A stretch of DNA of 64,000 nt from Telopea speciosissima. Taxonomy: Eukaryota; Streptophyta; Magnoliopsida; Proteales; Proteaceae. Position 1 is the first letter of the stretch. Each line of letters opens with the position of its first letter. The position numbers and the translations under genes were made by a program. Below are positions 1 through 11,292 of this stretch, in pieces. Under the pieces are notes generated by a model that worked only from the letters and a program-made list of their open reading frames with translations, was not told the DNA's origin and did not search any database. The DNA is taken from contig NC_057918.1 of NCBI RefSeq assembly GCF_018873765.1, forward strand, positions 45,175,871 to 45,239,870, given 5' to 3'.

Positions 1-1702
1 GAGCACAGTAATGTGTGAAATCTTAGGATCATAAGCATGTATTTTACTCATATTTTACGGAGCTACTTGAGGTATTTTTCTGTGTTTTCAGGTTTTAGGA
101 TAATTTTAATAGAAGTGGAGTAATAAAGCTAAAAGAGTCAAAAAAAAAAAAAAAGAAGATTCAATGAAGATAGAAGCTCAAGACCAGAGCAAGTCGATAC
201 GAGTTGAGAGAAGAAGAAGGAGAGGAAAGAGAAAAAAATCAAGCATAAGGCATAAGGGTAATTTTGGTAAATTAGGAATCTTTCAAAAAATATTGGATAT
301 TGGGCTTATATCGTCTGGAATTTAAAATGGTGCAACTTTAATTCTCGAGTTAGTTCCATCTGGACCCAGGATAAAAAGATATAGCCCAAAAACGATTCTT
401 AGTGAAGTTGAAATTTAGGATTAAAAATAAAATTAAAAAAAAAAGAGAAAAATATCTTTTCTCTCTAATCTCTCTCCTAAACTCTCTCGGATTCTCTCTC
501 GGATTGTTTCTCTTTTATTTTGGTAAATTCGGATTGTATCCCTTCTCCCTCCCACTTCTTCTCAAATTCTCTCTCCTATGTCTTACCCATCTCTTTTCAC
601 GAGCTCTCTCTCTCCCCATATAACATCCATCTTGACCGCACTCCAGCCGCTATCTCTCCCTTCAGTCCTTCATTTTCTTTTTCAGTTTAAATTTTCTATT
701 CTAGAATGATAATAGCAGCAGTAGTGTCGTTCCTCTTCGTTATACCCGATCTCTCATCCTCTTTTTTTTATTTTTAGTTTTTAGATCTTATGTAATTAGG
801 TTATCATATGTAATATTATTTTTTTTAGAATTATTGTTAAGATAAATTTTATTTCCCCATCCCTTCGATCATATGTGTAATCTTCATTATACACTTTGGT
901 AATTTGTTTTTCAATATTGGATGCAACTTCAAGTGATGGGATTCAAGTGACGGAATCATCTTCATTGGACTTATTCAAATCAGTTAAGTTATTCTTCTTA
1001 TAAATTTTAGATTTAGTAATTTCTATGTCTTTTTCTCCATCAATCCTGCCTTCCCTCTTCATTGCTTTCATGGCTAGCTAAACCTCTCCTCTTGGGAGTA
1101 GGTGAAAACATGAGAGAAGGAAGAATTGATGGCTAGCATTGTTTATGTGATTAATGGACATGATTAATATTGGACTTACAATGGATGACAGCCCACAGCT
1201 TGTATGTCATTCCAAGGGGAACTATATACATGTTCGTTAGCCGTATCCATTGTGACACCATTATGTTCATGTATTTTTTTGTTTACATTGTATGTTGTAT
1301 GAGCACTATTTTCATAGGATATGTTAGCCGTATATGAGCCGTGCCGCATATCTTATAGACTTAGGCTGTATGCATGCTTTGCCCTAATATGCTAGTCATT
1401 GATCTGCCCTAATTTTCATGGTGGAACCCATTCCCAAGTGACTTTCTTATTTTTAATTCATCCATTCCCTTAGTGGTTGCCCTAGTTTTGTATTTTTAAT
1501 TTGTTATCTTTGGTAATTTAGTTGCTTCTATATTTGCTAGTTTCTATAATTGATAGTTTCCATATATAGGTTGTTTCCATATTTGGTAAGTTGTATACTT
1601 CGTGTTAATTAAAAATGGAAATTTATTTAAGGTTGACCTCCTTGTGTTCGACTCGTAGCTACGATTGACCCGTACGCTTGCGGTATTATTTTAACTCAAA
1701 CA
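1..1702 (+). repeat. 5' LTR of the gag-protease element (first four bases outside window)
   Basis: It aligns base for base with 5852-7545. It ends in CAAACA just upstream of the primer binding site. It contains a long pyrimidine-rich stretch (about 440-620, TCTCTC-type) after an A-rich block with ATAAAAAG at about 371, which could be promoter and leader. The short ORFs in it, such as 402-623, are not conserved as proteins and are not called. Confidence 0.9.
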
Positions 1703-1708
1703 AGTTTT

Positions 1709-1726
1709 TGGCATCGTTGTCGGGGA
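1709..1726 (+). promoter_or_regulatory. Primer binding site (tRNA-Asp type, degenerate)
   Basis: TGGCATCGTTGTCGGGGA lies seven bases after the LTR. It matches the tRNA-Asp primer site known from Athila-type elements except at three positions. All three changes are C to T or G to A, as expected from deamination of methylated cytosine. Confidence 0.75.
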
Positions 1727-1842
1727 GGTGACACTTGTTTAGTTTCCAATTTTAATTGATTCGTAGTGTTTTTAATAAACAAAATAAATAAATAAATAAA
1801 AGAGTTTTGAGGGGTTCCCTAATTTCATATTGTGGCTTTTGT

Positions 1843-4296
1843 ATGCTTGTTTGGGTGAGAAATTCTAAGAACCGGATAGAACGAGTTGAGATTCCAACCA
1901 TGGTTGAGGAAAGAGAGAGACCTATGACCCTTAGGGACCGCTTTTATCCCGCACGGGCTGCACAACCCTCATGCATTCGCTTACCCGCCGCCCAAGGAAA
2001 CAATTATGAGCTTAAATCTAATTTCATTAGTATGTTGCCCCACTTTCATGGGGTAGCTAACAAAGATGCATATTTATTTCTTAGGGAGTTTAAGGAGGTA
2101 TGTGTGCTCATTAAGATGCAACAATTGACTGTTGATGCGGTTAAGTTGAGATTCATCCCCTTTGCACTTAAGGATCAAGCTAAAAAGTGGCTCTATGGTT
2201 TGCCTAGAGACTCAATAACTACATGGGATCAATTTATAGTTGTCTTCCTAAAGAAGTTTTTTTCCTTGCATAAGACCAATAGGATTAAGAATGACATTCT
2301 GCAGTTCAGACACAAGTCAAACGAGTCCTTCTCCAAATTCATGGAAAGATTCAATAACCTTCTTCAAGAGTGTCCTCACCATGGCCTAGATACTTGGCAT
2401 CTATGCAAAATCATCTATGAGGGTATAGATTATCAAACCAAGTAGTTGGTGGAATCCATGTGCTCAACTGGATTCACATCATTCACCGATGAAAATCAAG
2501 CTTTGGAGTCTTTAGTTGACTTAGTGGACAAGACCAGAGAGTGGGAATCCACTCAAGAAAATGAAAACTCTGGTGAGGGATTTTTGGTAGAGGGAACGGT
2601 AGCCAAAGAGGCTTAGTTGGATAGTCTTATTAGAAGACTGGAAGCTATAGTGACCAAGGGACCTTCCCCGATAAATCAGGTTTGTCAGACCCTCCCTTTA
2701 TGTAGTGGATATCAATTCTCATCATATGTGATGGATGAGTGCCCTAATAGGTCTAATGGGTATGGAAGCTATGAGAGTGTGCATATAATGAACAATCCTT
2801 ATAGTGAAACCTATAACCCTGGGTGGAGAAATCACCCTAACTTCTCATGGAACCAAGGCCCCAATCAAGTTGGTCCATCTACATTCCAGCCTCCAACCCA
2901 ATGTCAGTTTGCTCCCTAGCAGACTAACCCTAGATTTGTCTCCCCTCCCAATAATCTCCAACCCACACCACCAACCCCAATGATGAATCTGCAACCACCT
3001 GAATTTCTAAAAAATAGTGATGAATCTACCAGGATAAATTCCCTTGAGAAGAGTATGGAGTTTCTCATGAGCACATTCATGACCAGCCAACATAACATGA
3101 AAAGGCAAATCTCTCAACTGGCCAATACTCTCCATGAAAGGGAAAAGGGTAAGATGCCGAGTCAACCAGATCCAAACCCTAGGACCTCTATGCCGCATCC
3201 ATCTCACACTCAGTTGAACTCTATCCATCAGAGTCCACACCACTCCAAACCCTCTAGTCAATGTAATGTCATATATGCTCTGAGGAGTGGATGTGAGTAC
3301 CAACAAGAGGTTCCAATTCAACTAACTCCTTTAACTTTTGAGCCTCCTGTTGATGTTGTGAATGTTCCCCATCCACCACCTATTGTAAGTGCCCCACACG
3401 ATCCTCCCATAGTTGTGAATGATCAGCCCCCTGTCTAAGGTTCGTCTGATGAACCTATAGTGGTTAATGAAGAGAAACATTAAGAGCCACCTGAGAAGAC
3501 TTATGTCCCTAAGGCTCCATTTTCCAATAGGCTTAAAAGCAACAAGAAGGATGCAATAACTGAAAAAGTTTTAAATGTCGTAAAAAGTGTGCAAGTTAAC
3601 ATCCTTCTTTTATATGCTATTTCCCAGGTACCTACCTATGCAAAAGTCCTCAAGGACTTGTGTACTCAGAAAAGGAAAATCAATGTACCTAAGAAAGCCT
3701 TCCTGATTGTCAATGTGAGCTTAGTTCTGTCGCAACAGATAGTAGCTAAGTATAAGGATCCTGGCTGCCCAACTATCTCATGTATGATTGCTAACACTAG
3801 AATTGACCATACCCTTCTTGATCTAAGAGCTAGTGTCAATTTATTGCCATAGTCAGTGTACCAACAATTAGGGTTAGGAGACCTTATGCCAACATCTGTC
3901 ACATTACAATTGACAAATAGATCAGTCAAGATTCCTAAGGGAGTAATTGAGGATGTGTTATTAAAGGTTGGGGAATTTTTTTTTCTCGTGGATTTCATAG
4001 TCCTAGATACCCAACCTATGATCAATATCAAAGGTCAAATCCCAATTATCTTTGGTAGACCTTTCTTAGCTACTAGCAATGCTATGATCAATTGTAGAAA
4101 TGGTCTGATGAGGCTGTCTTTTGGGAATGCATCTCGTGATTTTAATGTCTTTCGATTTGGAAAGCAACCATGCTTAGATGAAGACGTGCATCTAATTTTT
4201 GAACCACCTGATTTGGTTGCAACTGCTCTTAACACAGGTATCAATCAATGTCTAGAGGACTTGCCTCAATCCAAGTATGGGGGGAGAGCCTTCTAA
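1843..4296 (+). pseudogene. gag-protease polyprotein, interrupted by six in-frame stops
   Basis: One frame (+1) can be followed from about 1843 to 4296. The gag part (about 1900-2445) has the retrotransposon gag core, with KWLYGLPRDSITTWDQF and a FSKFMERFNNLLQECPHHG segment. A proline-rich middle follows, then a retroviral-type aspartic protease (about 3700-4180). The protease active site reads DLRAS where the family has DLGAS, so the catalytic glycine is lost; the C-terminal signature IPIIFGRPFLATSNAMI is kept. Stops lie at 2443, 2614, 2917, 3436, 3481 and 3850. Four are TAG, two TAA and none TGA, all explainable as CAG or CAA changed by C to T. The start is uncertain; ATG codons at 1843 and 1900 are in frame. 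At a run of six G at 4279 the frame probably shifts, since a proline-rich continuation (to 4561) is open in the next frame. Confidence 0.88.
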
Positions 4297-4561
4297 ATTT
4301 TGGACCAAGCCACCACCTGTTGAGCCAGATGATAATCTGTCTACTTCTCTTCCTAAGTCACCACCAGTGGAACCGCCTGAAAAGGAACAAGAGGTGTTGT
4401 CCCAAGAACACAATGGAGGCACGGTAATATTTGATCTAGGTAAGGGTACAAACTCTACAATCTCTAGCACATCTTTTAATTCCTCTCTTATGCCACTTTC
4501 TTCACAACCTTCTTACGAGGTCATGGGTTTCCATGCACCCACTTATTTTGAGTCACCATGA

Positions 4562-5832
4562 TCATATCTGGTACACCCCCTCTTCTTTGTCCTTGTTCTT
4601 ATCTTTTTTTCATGCATTGAGGACATTGTATAATTTAAGTATGGGGGCATTTTCATCGAATTGTAGTCTTTACTTTGGTTTGAGAGTGAGTGTATAGCCT
4701 CTTTAGTTTACTTTTCTGAAAGACTTTGAGAGCATCCAAAATACCCTACACTTTGAAGTAATAAAAAATTCCGCACTGAGGAGGGAATTGGAATTTACCG
4801 ATCAAAGGGATTTTCAATTCTTTGAAAGTACACTGTCTACTGAGAGAGCTGATTTTGTTAGTCATCCTGTTTACATGAGTTTTGGTTAAGTGCTAAGGTT
4901 GAACCATGATACACTTGCATGATATAGTTGATTGCTAAGAAGAAAAAATTTATTTGCTCTTTGATCCAGTCTTGGCTTGTAACCTATTTGGTTTGAGTAA
5001 GTAAGCCCGAGAGGTGTTTTACACCTAATTCCTTAAAACTGTCTGGTTTGAGAGTTATTGGCCTAAAGCTCGCTACAAGAGCCACCTAGAAAGCTTAAGA
5101 AGTTAAGACATTGCACGGATTGGAGTAGTATGTGTTGAAAAAAAATGTGTGCTGAAAGAAGAAAAAAAAATTAATAAAAAATAAGAAGTTTGAACTCATA
5201 CTGCATCAATGTCTAAAACCACTATGTGGCAATCAAATGATATATGCACTGAGAATCTATTCCAACACTACTTAGTAACTTGGATGTCTAGTGCAAGCCC
5301 TGCATGTCATTCAAGCCAATTGTAGTTGAGGGAAACTTTAGTTCAATACTTGAAAAAATATGGCAAGTAAAATCATAGTGAAATTGAAATTGTGCATGTG
5401 TTTAAAGGTTCTACCAAGGTTCCGAGCTGAAATCTTTTGTAGCCTAAATGACCTACTTGCTCTAATCTTGAAGGAAAGCAGTGTGACTCACCCTACCCCA
5501 AACCTCCCTAAGTTAGATGTATGATAGTTCACCAACTCAGAGTGGGATAATAAAGTTCAAGTGTGGGGGAATATCTAGAAAATCTCAAAGTAAATTATTT
5601 GGAGTGACTGCATTCTCTATCTTGACCATAGTATGGAGTTACAATTGAATTTTGTGTGTATATTCACTGCAAACACTCACGAGACACAACTCGTCCACTA
5701 AGGGTAACCTAGGGGTTTAAAGGCTTGTTGCACGTGCTAAGTGCAACCGTGATTCCTACGAAAGTGAGTTAGGTTTTTTTTGCATTCTAGGTTAATTTGT
5801 CTTTTAGCTTTACTCAAGGACGAGCAAAGTCT
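4562..5832 (+). other. Internal non-coding region where pol would normally lie
   Basis: No ORF with any pol motif is present. The stretch holds two extra G-tracts that look like polypurine tracts: AAGTATGGGGG at 4637 and AAGTGTGGGGGAA at 5559. The first follows a GCATTGAGGACATTG-type sequence that I recall as common downstream of pol in Athila/Tat elements. This suggests that pol was deleted while the 3' untranslated region was kept. Confidence 0.6.
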
Positions 5833-5844
5833 AAGTGTGGGGGA
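5833..5844 (+). promoter_or_regulatory. Polypurine tract of the gag-protease element
   Basis: AAGTGTGGGGGA ends three bases before the right LTR (TGATGAG... at 5848). A purine run directly 5' of the 3' LTR is the second-strand primer in LTR retrotransposons. Confidence 0.8.
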
Positions 5845-5847
5845 ATC

Positions 5848-7545
5848 TGATGAGCACAGTAATGTGTGAAATCTTAGGATCATAAGCATACATTTTACTC
5901 ACATTTTACGGAGCTACTCGAGGTATTTTTCTGTGTTTTCAGGTTTTAGGATAATTTTAATAGAAGTGGAGTAATAAAGCTAAAAGAGTCGAAAAAAAAG
6001 AAGATTCTATTAAGATAGAAGCTGAAGACCAGAGCGAGTCGATATAAGTTGAGAGAAGAAGAAGAATGAGAGGAAAGAGAAAAAAATCAAGCATAGGGGC
6101 ATAAGGGTAATTTTGGCAAATTAAGAATCTTTCGAAAAATATTGGATATTGGGCTCATATCGTCTGGAATGTAAAATGGTGCAACTTTAATTCTTGGGTT
6201 AGTTCCATTTGGACCCAGGATAAAAAGATATAGCTCAAAAACGATTCTTAGTGAAGTTGAAATTTAGGATAAAAAATATAATAAAAAAAAAAGAAAAAAA
6301 TATCTTTTCTCTCTAATCTCTCTCCTAAACTCTCTCGGATTCTCTCTCGGATTGTTTCTCTTTTATTTTGGTAAATTCAGATTGTATCTCTTCTCTCTCC
6401 CACTTCTTCTCAAATTCTCTCTCCTATCTCTTACCCATCTGTTTTCACGAGCTCTCTCTCTCCCCATATAACATCCATCTTGACCGCACTCCAGCCGCTC
6501 TCTCTCCCTTCAGTCCGTTTTCTTTTTTAGTTTAAATTTTCTATTCTAGAATGATAATAGCAGCAGTAGTGTCGTTCCTCTTCGTTATGCCCGATCTCTC
6601 ATCCTCTTCTTTTTATTTTTGGTTATTAGATCTTATGTAATTAGGTTATCATATGTAATATTATTTTTTTTAGAATCATTGTTAAGATAAATTTTATTTC
6701 CCCATCCCTTCGATCATATGTGTAATCTTCATTATACACTTTGGTAATTTGTTCTTCAATATTGGATGCGGCTTCAAATGATGGGATTCTAGTGACAGAA
6801 TCATCTTCATTGGACTTATTCAAATCAGCTAAGTTCTTCTTCTTATAAATTTTAGTTTTAGTAATTTCTATGTCTTTTTCTCCATCAATCCTGCCTTCCC
6901 TCTTCATTGCTTTCATGGCTAGCTAAACCTCTCCTTTTGGAAGTGGGTGAAAACATGAGAGAATGAAGAATTGATGGCTAGCATTGTTTATGCAATTAAT
7001 GGACATGATCAATATTGGACTTACAATGGATGACCGCCCACAGCTTGTATGTCATTCTAAGGGGAACTATATACATGTTCGTTAGCCGTATCCATTGTGA
7101 CACCATTATGTTCATGTATTTTTTTGTTTACATTGTATGTTGTATGAGCACTATTTTCATAGGATATGTTAGCCGTATATGAGCCGTGCCACATATCTTA
7201 TAGACGTAGGCTGTATGCATGCTTTGCCCTAATATGCTAGTTAGTGATCTACCCTAATTCTCATGGTGCAACCCATTCCCAAGTGATTTTCTTATTTTTA
7301 ATTCATCCATTCCCTTAGTGGTTGCCCTAATTTCTATTTTTAATTTGTTACCTTTGGTAATTTAGTTGCTTCTATATTTACTAGTTTCCATAATTGATAG
7401 TTTCTATATATAGGTTGTTTCCATATTTGGTAAGTTGTATACTTCGCGTTAATTAAAAGTGGAAATTTATTCAAGGTTGACCTCCTCGTGTTCGACCCGT
7501 AGCTACGATTGACCCGTACGCTTGCGGTATTATTTTTTGCAAACA
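5848..7545 (+). repeat. 3' LTR of the gag-protease element
   Basis: This 1698-bp copy aligns with 1-1702. It begins TG and ends CA. The last dozen bases differ somewhat from the 5' copy (TTTGCAAACA against AACTCAAACA), so the exact right border may be off by a few bases. Small ORFs in it are shadows. Confidence 0.88.
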
Positions 7546-9914
7546 TTTTGAGCAAGTATGGTTTCTCAGATCAGTGGGTTCGCATGGTGATGGTATGTCT
7601 TCATACAGTGTCTTACAGGCTATTGATTAATGGTACAGTTCAAGGCTCGGTGATGCCAACTAGGGGCATTAGGCAGGGGGACCCTTTGTCTCCAGCCCTT
7701 TTCATTCTGTGTTCGCAGGCACTGAGTTGTATTATTAAAAGGGCGGAGCAGGAAGGCATGGTGAAAGGTGTGCGGGTGCGTAATAGATCCCAACCTATTA
7801 CACATCTACTGTTTGCTGATGATTGCCTGATGTTCTCTGAGATGAGATTGGAGGAAGTTTGCCATTTGAAGGAGTGCTTGAACATCTATTATAAGGCAAG
7901 TGGACAGGCTATTAATCTCCAGAAGCCCTCTTTGTCTTTCAGCCCTAATGTGCCCCTGAAGTTCAGGCGTTGGTTCTCCCGTATATTAAAAATTAGATAT
8001 GGGCAAGGCCCAAACAAGTACTTGGGGTTACCAACACACTTTGGAACCTCAAAAGCAAAATTATTCTAGGAGATCAGTGATAAGGCTGGAGATCGGTTTG
8101 CAGGTTGGAAGAATCGACTGTTGTCCCATGCTGGTAAGGAGATCATGATGAAATTGGTTGCTTTCTCACTCTCAAATTGTGCCTCATCACACTTTAAATT
8201 GCCTGTGACACACCACACTCATTTGCGGAAAGCGGTGGCAGAATTTTATTGGGGGGATGGAAAGGAGAAAAGGAAGATACATTGGGTTTCTTGGAACAGG
8301 CTGTGCCAAGCAAAAGAGAAAGGTGGTTTGGGCTTTAGAGATCCGGCTTTACACAATAAAGCCTTGTTATCTAAGGTGGCGTGGAGGTTGTGGAGTCAAC
8401 CAGACTCTTCTTGGACCCGACTTATGAAAAGTATTTACTTTCCTTAGTGCACTTTCATGGAGGCTAAATTGGGATCCAACCCCTCATGGGCTTGGAGGAG
8501 CATCTTGCTTGGAAGGGAGGTACTACAATCGGGTCTTCTATGGCAGATTGGGTTGGGGCATGAGGTTGATATTTGGAGAGATACCTAGATTCCAAATGGA
8601 CCATTTTTTAAGCCTCAATTCCCGCCGATGATGGAATGCCCCTTAAAGAGGGTTGAGGAACTCATTGACCACGATAATAGATGCTGGAACGAGGAGGTGA
8701 TCGATCATTTTTTTCCACCCCACTGATAGGGCTGCAATTTATAAAATTCAGCTGAGTTACTTCAATTTGGAAGATCAGGAAATTTGAGGTGTGTCTAAGC
8801 ATGGTGATTTCTCAGTAAAAAGTGCTTATCATCACCTCTGTGATCTGAAGGCTGCTAATTAGAGGGCGGTTGCTTCTTCTTCAAGGGCACGGCCTTGGGA
8901 GGAGACACCAAAGGAGGTATGGAAAGCTCTCTGGACTTACGATACACTGCCGAAGATTAGATCTTCATCTGGAGGGCTTGTGCGAATGGGATTGCATCTG
9001 CAATGGCTTTGAACCAGAGGCGAATTCTAGTGGATAGAATGTGTCCCAGATGTGGCCAAGTAGAGGAGACCAATGAGCATATTCTGCTTACCTGCCCATT
9101 TGTGCGAAGGGTATGGTTTGGTAGTGTTCTATCTCATAAAGTGCCAGATGGTGAGGAGATTCAGTTGCATCAGTGGATTAAAGAGTGGTCTGCATTTTCT
9201 TCACAGGGTAAAAGAGTAGCGGGGGAGACACGTACAATGATTTCCTTCATTTTGTGGCACCTATGGAATGCAAGGAATGATCTGTTGTTTAGTAGAAAAA
9301 CATGGACTACGGAGGAGGTGATTGAAAAGGCTCACATGGCCTGCGGGGAATTCCTTAATGCATCTAAAAAACTGTCTTCTCCTTCATCTGCTACAGGCCC
9401 GGCTACACCAATACAATGGGCACCACCCCCTGTGGGCACCTTTGCGTTGAGCTGCGATGATTCCCTCTCAGAGGACGGTGGTCGAAGTGGAGTGGGCTAC
9501 CTTATTCGGGATCACACTGGCACCTGTTGGATTGCAATCTCTGATCCCCAGTGTTTCAATGAAGCTTTGGTTGGGGAGGCTTTAGCGATCCGACAAGGTC
9601 TTCTGGAGGCCATCTCAGAGGGTTTCCTGAAGCTTTGAGTGGAGAGTAATTGCCAAACGCTCATCTCAGCCATACATAAGTCGATTACATCATCACACCT
9701 ATCTATTAGACCAGTTGTTGAGGACATTCGTTTCCTTGTCTCTTACTTTGATGAGTGTACTTTCCAGTTTATTCCAAGGGAGGCAAACTCTATTGCCGAT
9801 GCCCTTGGCAGGAGGGCACAGTCCGTTGCGGGTAGGACTGTTTGGCCCATTTTCGATCCCTGCTTAGCTACCCCTAGGGGGGTCATGAGTGGGAGTGTAA
9901 TCCGTACTTCTTAA
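7546..9914 (+). pseudogene. LINE ORF2 fragment: reverse transcriptase, zinc finger, RNase H
   Basis: The first in-window residues (about ILSKYGFSDQW) join the palm of the reverse transcriptase. GIRQGDPLSP is at about 7657-7690 and the catalytic FADD motif at about 7815. A zf-RVT segment (CPRCGQVEETNEHILLTCPF) is at about 9040-9100. A C-terminal RNase H follows (about 9430-9870), with its acidic residues in SCDD, GEAL and ADAL; the third acidic position reads VESN where VESD is usual. Stops are at 8067, 8445 and about 8583. The frame shifts near 8710 (in a T-run) and near 8957, with a further stop at about 9636. The element is dead. The apparent start upstream, at 7509, lies inside the LTR and is artificial. 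Confidence 0.88.
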
Positions 9915-9949
9915 ATAAATCTCTTTCTTACAAAAAAAAAAGATTTATA
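7546..9949 (+). mobile_element. L1-type LINE, 3' part, with poly-A tail
   Basis: The sequence encodes the second half of a plant L1 ORF2 (reverse transcriptase, zf-RVT zinc finger, RNase H) and ends with an A-run at 9940-9949, as expected for a non-LTR retrotransposon. The 5' part is missing from the window because an LTR element sits in the reverse transcriptase; the remainder should lie left of base 1. No target duplication can be checked. Confidence 0.88.
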
Positions 9950-10139
9950 GAATTGTGTGTTAGGTGGAAAATGAATCTAATATTAGCATGCATCATAATT
10001 AATTGAAATTGCAAATTTGTGTGTATGTGCATTCCCCTTTGCTCTCTCACAAGCTGGTGTAGCTAATCCCGTTGCGCAACCCCTTTTTAGTTGATATGCA
10101 GGAAATATCTTAATACACACATATGGATGCGAATCAAGT

Positions 10140-10760
10140 GGAGCCGGTGGCTGATACTTGGATGTCGATGTACACCCAATAATGGTGCCCTAGTGGCGTA
10201 ATTTATTATTAATTTCTGTATTCATCCACAATTATGTATAAACTTTATATTTAATTATAAGGAGAGAAATGAACGGTTACAAACATTTAAATTGTACTAG
10301 GTGTTATCATTAGAGAACCAATGCTCTATAATTCACATGATTTAATTTAATTTCACTTCCGCTAACTCTGTAATTAGAACGATTTATTCCATTTGGGTAC
10401 GTTCCTTGCTGTTATCATGACTTGATGACAGGGTGGACTGTGGCTCGGGACACTGTATCTGTGATCCTGGTAAGTATTGGGGCGACACGTGTTGTCCTAG
10501 TCACCCCCTTTATTGTAAAATATCTTTCATCGGGTTGGGGGCATGACAGAGTGGTATCAGAGCATTGATGCTCTACACCGACCACAGTCTGGCGTAACAT
10601 TTTGATTTACTCTCCACAATTAGGTTCTAGATTAAAAGCCTCAAGAGCATAAATGACTGTATGCAGACATAGGAAGAAGACTGATTGTGGTGAAATGAGA
10701 ACCTAGAAGATAATAGGTGAAAATGGAACTTAAGATTTGAAACATAAGCTGTTAAGTGAT
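10140..10760 (+). mobile_element. LTR retrotransposon remnant: LTR end, primer binding site, start of internal region
   Basis: An LTR-like stretch ends CATGACA at 10548. Three bases later comes TGGTATCAGAGC (10552-10563), the classical primer site complementary to initiator tRNA-Met. The context resembles Tekay/Del-type Ty3/gypsy elements. No coding sequence follows and no second LTR is in the window. The left border is a guess. Confidence 0.6.
10552..10563 (+). promoter_or_regulatory. Primer binding site (initiator tRNA-Met type)
   Basis: TGGTATCAGAGC is an exact match to the common plant retrotransposon primer site. It lies directly after an LTR-like end. Confidence 0.7.
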
Positions 10761-11292
10761 AATCATGCTGATGTTTGGTTGGGTCCTGAGTAATTAATTG
10801 ATGGGCAATTATATGTAATGATTCATAATAAATAATTATAAATCAAATATAACCAACCCACAATTATGAACAATGATTCAAATAAGAGGAAATGAGTAAA
10901 AATATAAACACTTATATATATGTAAAACCAAGTTCAACTACTAAACTGTTCCAAATCCTTCCTTGAAGGCTGTTATGTCCTTCCCAACTCAAAACATATG
11001 ATTCTATCCCGCCCAATAAAAAAGGTACAAATTTAACCACCATAATGTTCTGGATTACTGCTTGGGAGTGATTGTGATTCTCCCAACTCAAAATACACGA
11101 TTTGTCCACCCAAACCAAAAGTACATACATCCACCATACTCAAAAGTTTCCAAATTAACTGATAAAAAAAAAAAAAGAAGTGAAGAAAAGCAAGAAAAGT
11201 AAAAGAAAAGAGTTTCAACATCCATCAAAAGACAAGAAAGAAAGGTCTGATCAAAGCAATTTCAAATTTTCTGAAAGGGAGAGAAAGGTGGG
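10761..11292. other. No gene seen
   Basis: AT-rich sequence without coding potential. The stretch 10930-11115 is an imperfect tandem repeat of about 110 bp, in which CCCAACTCAAAA occurs twice. It is probably decayed transposon DNA. Confidence 0.4.

Larger units (their letters stand above)
1..7545 (+). mobile_element. Ty3/gypsy LTR retrotransposon with gag-protease only (Athila/Tat-like)
   Basis: Two direct repeats of about 1.7 kb flank an internal region of about 4.1 kb. The second copy starts TGATGAGCAC, and the window opens four bases inside the first copy. After the left LTR comes a primer binding site resembling the tRNA-Asp type; before the right LTR lies a G-rich polypurine tract. The only coding region is gag plus an aspartic protease. 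No reverse transcriptase, RNase H or integrase is visible, so the element could not have moved alone. By eye the two LTRs differ at a few percent of positions, mostly transitions, which suggests an old insertion. It landed inside a LINE, whose reading frame resumes just after the right LTR. The 5' target duplication is outside the window. Lineage is inferred from the primer site and the protease style. Confidence 0.9.

Noticed and set aside
402..623. 73-codon ORF
   Set aside because: It lies in the LTR, in pyrimidine-rich sequence, and is not kept in the right-hand LTR copy.
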